Source: Chloroflexota bacterium (GTDB taxonomy: Bacteria; Chloroflexota; Limnocylindria; P2-11E). From it: 39,096 nt of DNA. The translations under genes and the position numbers were made by a program. Shown piece after piece: positions 34,604 to 39,096 of the stretch. Within the stretch, counting starts at the first letter, position 1, and every line of letters begins with the position of its first letter. The notes under the pieces are model-generated. The model was given only the letters and a program-made list of their open reading frames with translations. It was not told the DNA's origin and ran no database searches. The DNA lies in assembly GCA_009692785.1 (NCBI GenBank), contig SHYN01000005.1:1-39096 (forward strand). Reading direction: 5' to 3'.

Positions 34604-34810
34604 CTAGTCCAGCATCCAGGGGTTGTCGCCGCGGATCACCGTCTCGACCTCGGCCGCGTCAAGGTGACCGGGCGTGAAGACCGTCTCACTCTTTGAGAGC
34701 GGGAGGCGCGTGATGTACGTGACCCTCCCAAAACGGTAGCCGTGTTGGAACAGGAAGGGCCTTCCGTCGACCTCCACGAGCTGCCGCCGGTCGGTCGATG
34801 TGGTGGGCAT
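34604..34810 (-). CDS. Small conserved-looking protein of unknown function
   Basis: A 68-residue soluble protein. VEVDGRPFLFQHGYRFGRVTYITRLPLSKSETVFTP and the end HLDAAEVETVIRGDNPWMLD show no domain I recognise; the mixture of strands and a final helix looks like a small folded protein. ATG 34810 is the start: CATACT lies 6 bases upstream in the same position as other leaderless heads, and there is no ribosome binding site. It leads the unit with dtd and the reductase fusion, and diverges from polX with a 33-base intergenic region. The longer open frame beyond it is the reverse of polX. Confidence 0.6.
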   Translation of the reverse strand: MPTTSTDRRQLVEVDGRPFLFQHGYRFGRVTYITRLPLSKSETVFTPGHLDAAEVETVIRGDNPWMLD

Positions 34811-34816
34811 GGGGAA

Positions 34817-34837
34817 AGTATGCCGGAGTCGTAGGCT
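34817..34837. promoter_or_regulatory. Back-to-back candidate -10 elements for the dtd unit and polX
   Basis: The intergenic region is only 33 bases. On the plus strand TAGGCT (34832-34837) ends 6 bases before the polX GTG. On the minus strand CATACT (34822-34817) ends 6 bases before the ATG at 34810. The two promoters would need -35 regions inside the opposite genes; none is obvious. Confidence 0.42.
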
Positions 34838-34843
34838 GAGGGC

Positions 34844-36589
34844 GTGCCGCCAGCGTCCGCCGGGCTTGACAACGACCGTGTCGCGGCCGTTCTTGACGAG
34901 ATCGGCGATCTCCTCGAGCTTAAGGGCGAGAACGTCTTCCGCGCCGTCACCTACCGGGCCGCGGCGCGCGCGATCCGCGACCTCCGCGAGCCGCTGCGGG
35001 ACCGCCTCGCTCAGGGCCGGCTCGGCGAGATCCCAAAGGTCGGACCGTCGGTCGCCGAGGCGATCGAGCAACTGCTTACGACCGGGCGGTCGAAACGCCA
35101 TGACGAGCTCACCGCGCTCGTTCCCGAGGGTCTCCTCACGCTGCTCAAGGTGCCCGGCGTGGGCCCCGCGACGGCGCGGGCGATCTACGACAGGCTGCAG
35201 ATCACGACCATCGATGGCCTCGCGGAGGCTGCGGCGGCAGGTCGGCTGCGCGGCATGCCCAAGATCGGGACCAAGACCGAGGAGAACATCCTGAAGTCGA
35301 TCGCGGCGCTCCGGCAACGGACAGGACGGTCGCTCATCCACGACGCCCGCCGCGCCGCGGAGGCCATGGCCGCCCACCTGCGGACCCACGGAGCGCGCGA
35401 GGTGCACGTCGCGGGCAGCCTGCGACGGTGGAAGGAAACCATCGGCGACGTGGATCTGCTCGTCGCCGTGGCCGACCCGACTCCGCTCATGGCGGCCTTC
35501 GTCGCCGGTCCCTCTGTCCTGCGCGTGCTCGCGAACGGCGAGACGAAGTCCTCGGTCGTTCTCGAGAGTGGACTCCAGATCGATCTACGGGTCGTGCCCG
35601 AGGTATCGCTTGGTGCGGCGCTGCTCTACTTCTCCGGCTCCAAAGAGCACAACGTCCGGCTCCGCGGTCATGCGCTACGGCGGAAGCTCACGCTCAACGA
35701 GTACGGGCTCTACCGCCTCGGCGATGAGAAGGGCAAGCCGGTCGCCTCCCGCACGGAGGAGGAGATCTACGCGGCGCTCGCGATGGACTGGATCCCTCCG
35801 GAGCTTCGCGAGGACCACGGTGAGATCGACGCGGCGCTCGCGCACACCCTCCCGGAACTCGTCGGCGTCACGGACATCAGAGGTGACCTTCACACGCATT
35901 CCAACTGGACCGATGGCCGCGACACGATCGAGGAGATGGCACTTCGCGCCAGGGCGAAGGGCTATGCCTACGTGGCGCTCACGGATCATTCGGTCGGGCT
36001 CGGCATGACGCAGGGGCTGAACGTGGAGCGGATCAGGAAGCGCTCGTTGGAGATACGGGCCCTCAATGCCACGCTGGCGCCGTTCCGGATCCTCATCGGC
36101 ACCGAGGTGGACATTCGCGCGAACGGCAGGCTCGACTATCCGGATGAGGTCCTCGCGGAGTTCGATATCGTCACCGCCTCGGTGCACTCGGCTTTCGCGC
36201 AGACCCGCGACGTCATGACGAAGCGGATCATCGGCGCGATGGAGCACCCGCTTGTGAACGCGATCTCGCACCCGACCGGTCGGCTCCTCGAGCGGCGCCC
36301 CGGCTACGAGGTGGACATCGACGCTCTCATCGACGCGGCGGTGCGCACCCACACTCGGCTCGAGATCAACGGCGGACCCGAGCGTCTCGACCTCGCCGAC
36401 GTCGCGGTGCGCCGCGCGGTGGAGAAGGGCGCCGCGCTCGTGATCAACTCCGACGCGCATGCCGTGGAAGAGCTCGAATGGATGGAGTACGGCGTCGCGA
36501 CGGCCCGTCGTGGCTGGGCGACCAAGGCCTCGGTCCACAACACGCTTGGCCTCGACGATGTGCTCGCGACCGCCGAGGGCAAGCGATAG
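34844..36589 (+). CDS. polX: Bacterial family X DNA polymerase with PHP domain
   Basis: A 581-residue PolX used in base-excision and gap repair. Helix-hairpin-helix elements IPKVGPSVAEAIEQL and VPGVGPATARAIYDRL and MPKIGTKTEENIL precede the palm, whose catalytic aspartates are in IGDVDLLVAV (about 201-210) and IDLRVV (about 246). The C-terminal PHP domain (about 345-575) contains DLHTHSNWTDG, VALTDHS, IGTEVDI, ASVHSAF, AISHPTGR, EINGGPERLDL and NSDAHAVEEL, the metal ligands of its 3'-exonuclease and phosphatase activity. GTG 34844 with TAGGCT 6 bases upstream is the start. It is convergent with a small membrane-protein gene. Confidence 0.95.
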   Translation: MPPASAGLDNDRVAAVLDEIGDLLELKGENVFRAVTYRAAARAIRDLREPLRDRLAQGRLGEIPKVGPSVAEAIEQLLTTGRSKRHDELTALVPEGLLTLLKVPGVGPATARAIYDRLQITTIDGLAEAAAAGRLRGMPKIGTKTEENILKSIAALRQRTGRSLIHDARRAAEAMAAHLRTHGAREVHVAGSLRRWKETIGDVDLLVAVADPTPLMAAFVAGPSVLRVLANGETKSSVVLESGLQIDLRVVPEVSLGAALLYFSGSKEHNVRLRGHALRRKLTLNEYGLYRLGDEKGKPVASRTEEEIYAALAMDWIPPELREDHGEIDAALAHTLPELVGVTDIRGDLHTHSNWTDGRDTIEEMALRARAKGYAYVALTDHSVGLGMTQGLNVERIRKRSLEIRALNATLAPFRILIGTEVDIRANGRLDYPDEVLAEFDIVTASVHSAFAQTRDVMTKRIIGAMEHPLVNAISHPTGRLLERRPGYEVDIDALIDAAVRTHTRLEINGGPERLDLADVAVRRAVEKGAALVINSDAHAVEELEWMEYGVATARRGWATKASVHNTLGLDDVLATAEGKR

Positions 36590-36602
36590 ACGGAGCGGGC
36601 TG

Positions 36603-37004
36603 CTAAGCGGTGCGCTTCTTTCGACGCCTGCGCTCAGGCTGCGGAATGTACTTCTGGCGGCGAACCTCGCGCTGCCACTCGGCGTCGCGTGGCGGGAGCC
36701 AGACGGCGTAAAGGTAGACGAGGACGCCGAGGTCGATCGCGAACGAGATCGCGATCACGAGGAACGGTACCTTGGCGATCACGAGGAGCAGGACCCAGAT
36801 GAGCGCGATGAGGTTGGCCCAGACCGCCCACGGGCGAGCGGCGATCTCACCAGGCGGAACGCTGGTCCGTCGCTGCGTGTAGTACCAGACGATGTTGGCG
36901 ACCAGAGCCGCGGCGAGCGCAAGGACGAGCGGCCAGTAAAAGCGCGACTCGCTGTTAAAGGGTTCGAAGAACCGGCCGATGAGGTGGCCGAGACCAAGGT
37001 CCAT
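36603..37004 (-). CDS. Small membrane protein of unknown function (two to three helices)
   Basis: A 133-residue protein. Hydrophobic helices lie at YWPLVLALAAALVANIVWYY (about 23-42), VWANLIALIWVLLLVIAKV (about 61-79) and FLVIAISFAIDLGVLVYLYAVWL (about 81-103). A short extramembrane loop has YTQRRTSVPPGEIAARPW, and the C-terminal tail is strongly basic (EVRRQKYIPQPERRRRKKR), predicting it inside the cell. I do not recognise the family. ATG 37004 lies 8 bases after a minus-strand TACTAT that overlaps a plus-strand TATAGT serving purH. It is convergent with polX, 13 bases away. Confidence 0.6.
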   Translation of the reverse strand: MDLGLGHLIGRFFEPFNSESRFYWPLVLALAAALVANIVWYYTQRRTSVPPGEIAARPWAVWANLIALIWVLLLVIAKVPFLVIAISFAIDLGVLVYLYAVWLPPRDAEWQREVRRQKYIPQPERRRRKKRTA

Positions 37005-37011
37005 TGCGACC

Positions 37012-37018
37012 TATAGTA
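37012..37018. promoter_or_regulatory. Symmetric TATAGTA heptamer between divergent genes
   Basis: The plus strand offers TATAGT (37012-37017) toward purH, and the minus strand TACTAT (37018-37013), which ends 8 bases before the ATG at 37004. This is the same one-base-offset arrangement as at 17618-17624. Toward purH the message would carry a leader of about 40 bases containing a GGAGGG ribosome binding site at 37055-37060. Confidence 0.45.
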
Positions 37019-37064
37019 GAGGTGTTCTGGCATGGTCCGCTCCTCGACCAGAACGGAGGGAACC

Positions 37065-38600
37065 GTGCGCGCTCTGCTCTCCGTCTCGGACACGTCCGGC
37101 CTCGTGGCGTTCGCGCGCGGCCTGTCGGATCTCGGCTGGGAGCTCATCGCCACCGACGGCACGCGCGCCGCGCTCGCCCGCGAGGGGATCAACGCCCGTG
37201 GCGTCTTCGAGGTCACGAGCAGCCCCGAGCTCCTTGGCGGCCGTGTCAAGACGCTCCACCCGCGCATCCACGCGGCCATCCTCGCCCGCCGCGCCGACCC
37301 GCAGCACCTCGCGGACCTCGCCCGTGAGGGGATCGAGCCGATCGACCTCGTCGCCGTGAACCTCTACGCCTTTGCCGACGCCGCCGCGGCGGGCGTCAGC
37401 GGCACCGCCCTGTTGGAGAAGATCGACATCGGGGGGGTCGCGCTCCTCCGCGCGGCGGCGAAGAATCACGACGACGTCATCGTCGTCGCCCGCCCGGCCC
37501 GCTACGACACCGTCCTTGAGGAGCTGCGCGAGCGCGGCAGGATCGGCGGCGAAACGCGCCGCGCGCTTGCCGCCGAGGCGTTCTCGGTCACCGCGGCCTA
37601 CGACGCCTCGATCGCGTCGCGCCTGACCGCCGATGCCGGCACGCTGTTCCCGGACGACCTGACCCTTTCGCTTCGGAAGGTCCGCGACCTCCGCTACGGA
37701 GAGAACCCCCATCAGCACGCGGCGTTCTACGCGCTCCGCGGCGAGGACGGCGCGATGACCCGGATGGAGCAGCTGCACGGCAAGGCGACCTCGTTCAACA
37801 ACATGCTCGACGTGAGCGCGGCCTGGCGCATGGCCGCGGATTTCGCGCAGCCGACCGTCGCCATCGTCAAGCATCAGAACCCCTGCGGCATCGCCTCGGA
37901 GACCACGGTCGCCAAGGCCTATGAGCGCGCCTTTCTCGGCGACCCGATCTCGGCGTTCGGGGGGATCGTCGGCGTGAACCGGGTGGTCACCCGTGAGCTC
38001 GCGGAAGCGCTTCGCGACACCTTCTATGAAGCGATCGTCGCGCCCGGCTACGAGGACGAGGCGCTCCCACTCCTCAAGCGGCGCAAGAATCTCGAGATCC
38101 TCGCCGTCCCGGGTCCGGCGACCGGCGCGCGTGGGCAGCGAAACGGTGTCCTTGATCTCAAGCGCGTGCCCGGTGGCTTCCTCGCGCAGACGCCGGACGA
38201 GGCGGCCGCCGAGGAGAACTTCAAGGTCGTGACCGAGCGCCACCCGACTCTCGACGAGCTGACCGACCTCATCTTCGCCTGGCGCTGCGTGCGCCATGTG
38301 ACCTCCAACGCGATCGTGCTCGCGAAGGGACTCGCGACCGTGGGGGTCGGCCCCGGCCAGCTTTCGCGCGTCGTCTCGGTGGAGGTTGCGGTGCGCAGGG
38401 CGGGGGAGAACGCGCGGCTCGCGGTGATGGCTTCAGATGCCTACTTCCCGTTTCCCGATGGCATCGAGGTCGCGGGCCGCGCCGGCGTGACCGCGATCAT
38501 CCAGCCCGGCGGCTCACTCCGCGACGCGATGATGATCGAGACCGCGAACAAGCACCGCATCGCGATGCTCTTCACCGGACGACGTCACTTCAAGCACTGA
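37065..38600 (+). CDS. purH: Bifunctional AICAR transformylase/IMP cyclohydrolase
   Basis: A 511-residue enzyme for the last two steps of IMP synthesis. The N-terminal IMP cyclohydrolase (MGS-like, about 1-140) shows LLSVSDTSGLVAFARGL, GGRVKTLHPRIHAAILARR and VNLYAF. The C-terminal AICAR formyltransferase has LRYGENPHQHAAFY, the catalytic Lys-His of IVKHQNPCG (about 267-275), DPISAFGGIVGVNR, WRCVRHVTSNAIV and the end RIAMLFTGRRHFKH. GTG 37065, after GGAGGG with a 4-base gap, matches the usual VRALLSVSD start; ATG 37032 would add 11 residues without homology. It is a monocistronic purine gene here, with no purN nearby. Confidence 0.96.
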   Translation: MRALLSVSDTSGLVAFARGLSDLGWELIATDGTRAALAREGINARGVFEVTSSPELLGGRVKTLHPRIHAAILARRADPQHLADLAREGIEPIDLVAVNLYAFADAAAAGVSGTALLEKIDIGGVALLRAAAKNHDDVIVVARPARYDTVLEELRERGRIGGETRRALAAEAFSVTAAYDASIASRLTADAGTLFPDDLTLSLRKVRDLRYGENPHQHAAFYALRGEDGAMTRMEQLHGKATSFNNMLDVSAAWRMAADFAQPTVAIVKHQNPCGIASETTVAKAYERAFLGDPISAFGGIVGVNRVVTRELAEALRDTFYEAIVAPGYEDEALPLLKRRKNLEILAVPGPATGARGQRNGVLDLKRVPGGFLAQTPDEAAAEENFKVVTERHPTLDELTDLIFAWRCVRHVTSNAIVLAKGLATVGVGPGQLSRVVSVEVAVRRAGENARLAVMASDAYFPFPDGIEVAGRAGVTAIIQPGGSLRDAMMIETANKHRIAMLFTGRRHFKH

Positions 38601-38631
38601 CCCGGGCGCCACCCCGCCGCCGGCCCGCCTT

Positions 38632-39096
38632 CTACGCGAGCTCGATGAAGCGGAACGCCTCCGCGGCCTCGAGGCCCCAGACGCGGCCGTTGCTCGTCGC
38701 GAATGCACGCATCCGCTCTGCGAGCCGGACCGGGTCGGAGACCTGACTAGTGTGCGAGCTGATCGCCGCGATCTTCCGGTCGAGCGTGCCGGCGATGTCG
38801 AACCAGATGTTCGGGTCGCTTGTACCGAAGAGGTAGACCCGCGTCACGCGGTGGTGGGTGAGTCCGCGTTTCAGCTGCTCAGGGAAAAAGAGGTGATCGC
38901 GCGCGGCGATCACCGCGTCGAGACCCGACCAGCCGGCGACCCGGTGGTCGGGGTGCATCTGATACGAGCGCCACGGGTCCTGGGTGAGGACGACGTCCGG
39001 CTTGTGGACCCGGATCGCCCTGCAGACCTCGCCGCGTAGCCGCATCGAGACCTCGGTCTCGCCGTCCTGGCGCCGCAGGAAGACGAACTCCTTGGC
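38632..39096 (-). CDS. PIG-L family deacetylase, C-terminal part
   Basis: The gene enters from beyond base 39096; 154 codons are visible up to the stop at 38632. The fragment opens with KEFVFLRRQDGETEV, continues VCRAIRVHKPDVVLTQDPW, and has the zinc motif MHPDHRVAGWSGLDAVIAARD of PIG-L/LmbE deacetylases (HPDH), then LFGTSDPNIWFDI and KIAAISSHTSQV. These enzymes remove acetyl groups from N-acetylglucosamine-linked substrates, including GlcNAc-PI and mycothiol or bacillithiol precursors. The N-terminal AHPDD motif is outside the window. A mycothiol- or bacillithiol-type role is attractive given the mycoredoxin-like fusion nearby, but this is speculation. It is convergent with purH. Confidence 0.88.
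   Translation of the reverse strand, partial: AKEFVFLRRQDGETEVSMRLRGEVCRAIRVHKPDVVLTQDPWRSYQMHPDHRVAGWSGLDAVIAARDHLFFPEQLKRGLTHHRVTRVYLFGTSDPNIWFDIAGTLDRKIAAISSHTSQVSDPVRLAERMRAFATSNGRVWGLEAAEAFRFIELA

Overview
This is a very GC-rich (roughly two-thirds or more G+C by eye), densely coded bacterial chromosome segment. It holds about 37 protein genes or pseudogenes and no RNA genes, insertion sequences, phage genes or CRISPR arrays that I can see. The gene mix suggests a Chloroflexota lineage of the Limnocylindria/Ellin6529 type, or a relative that shares actinobacterial traits: HspR-controlled chaperones, a KimA-like potassium permease beside paired TrkA proteins, a mycoredoxin-like domain, DegS-type kinases with an HDGPAQ box, GTG/TTG starts, 4-base NTGA gene overlaps and apparently leaderless unit heads. 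This assignment is inference; no rRNA gene or taxonomic marker settles it.

Layout. 1-278: end of an FTR1-type iron permease. 341-4944: mreB followed by a cell-envelope unit (WecG/TagA glycosyltransferase, GT4 glycosyltransferase, PHP phosphoesterase, flippase-like membrane protein). 4977-6595 (minus): GT2 glycosyltransferase and a TupA-like tungstate-binding lipoprotein. 6629-13684: three large membrane proteins (one GT-C-like, then two tandem paralogues) running with one-codon overlaps into a two-component cluster. That cluster has a DegS-type kinase broken by two in-frame stops, a LuxR-type regulator whose receiver lacks the acidic pair, and a second kinase with a degenerate ATPase domain. 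13777-17612 (minus): cupredoxin, small nuclease-fold-like protein, hypoxanthine phosphoribosyltransferase, SpoIID/LytB protein and a ParE-like toxin-antitoxin pair with its own operator. 17631-19809: rsmG, a HisA-like protein missing catalytic residues, and a metallophosphoesterase.

19871-25145: potassium module. A decayed KimA-like permease gene precedes an intact paralogue, a UspA protein and two TrkA-type NAD-binding proteins. 25231-32871: proteostasis unit, hspR-lon-dnaJ-clpB, ending in an M28-family lipoprotein peptidase that seems to start at a CTG overlapping the clpB stop. 32888-34810 (minus): small conserved protein, dtd, and a glutaredoxin/mycoredoxin-thioredoxin reductase fusion. 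34844-36589: polX. 36603-37004 (minus): small membrane protein. 37065-38600: purH. 38632-39096 (minus): C-terminal part of a PIG-L deacetylase.

Themes. First, many transcription-unit heads carry a TANNNT hexamer ending 6-7 bases before the start codon, as expected of leaderless mRNAs; the clearest is hspR, with TTGACA, a 17-base spacer, TATACC and 6 bases to ATG. At two divergent junctions one TANNNTA heptamer offers a -10 element to both strands. Second, there is local gene decay: the kinase and the first permease copy are broken while adjacent relatives persist. Third, several enzymes have substituted signature residues (HisA-like, Dtd, receiver, second kinase). I found no clearly new defence or mobile system. 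The degenerate kinase-receiver-kinase cluster, the HspR-to-Lon junction ORF and the symmetric leaderless promoters are the best candidates for something undescribed.
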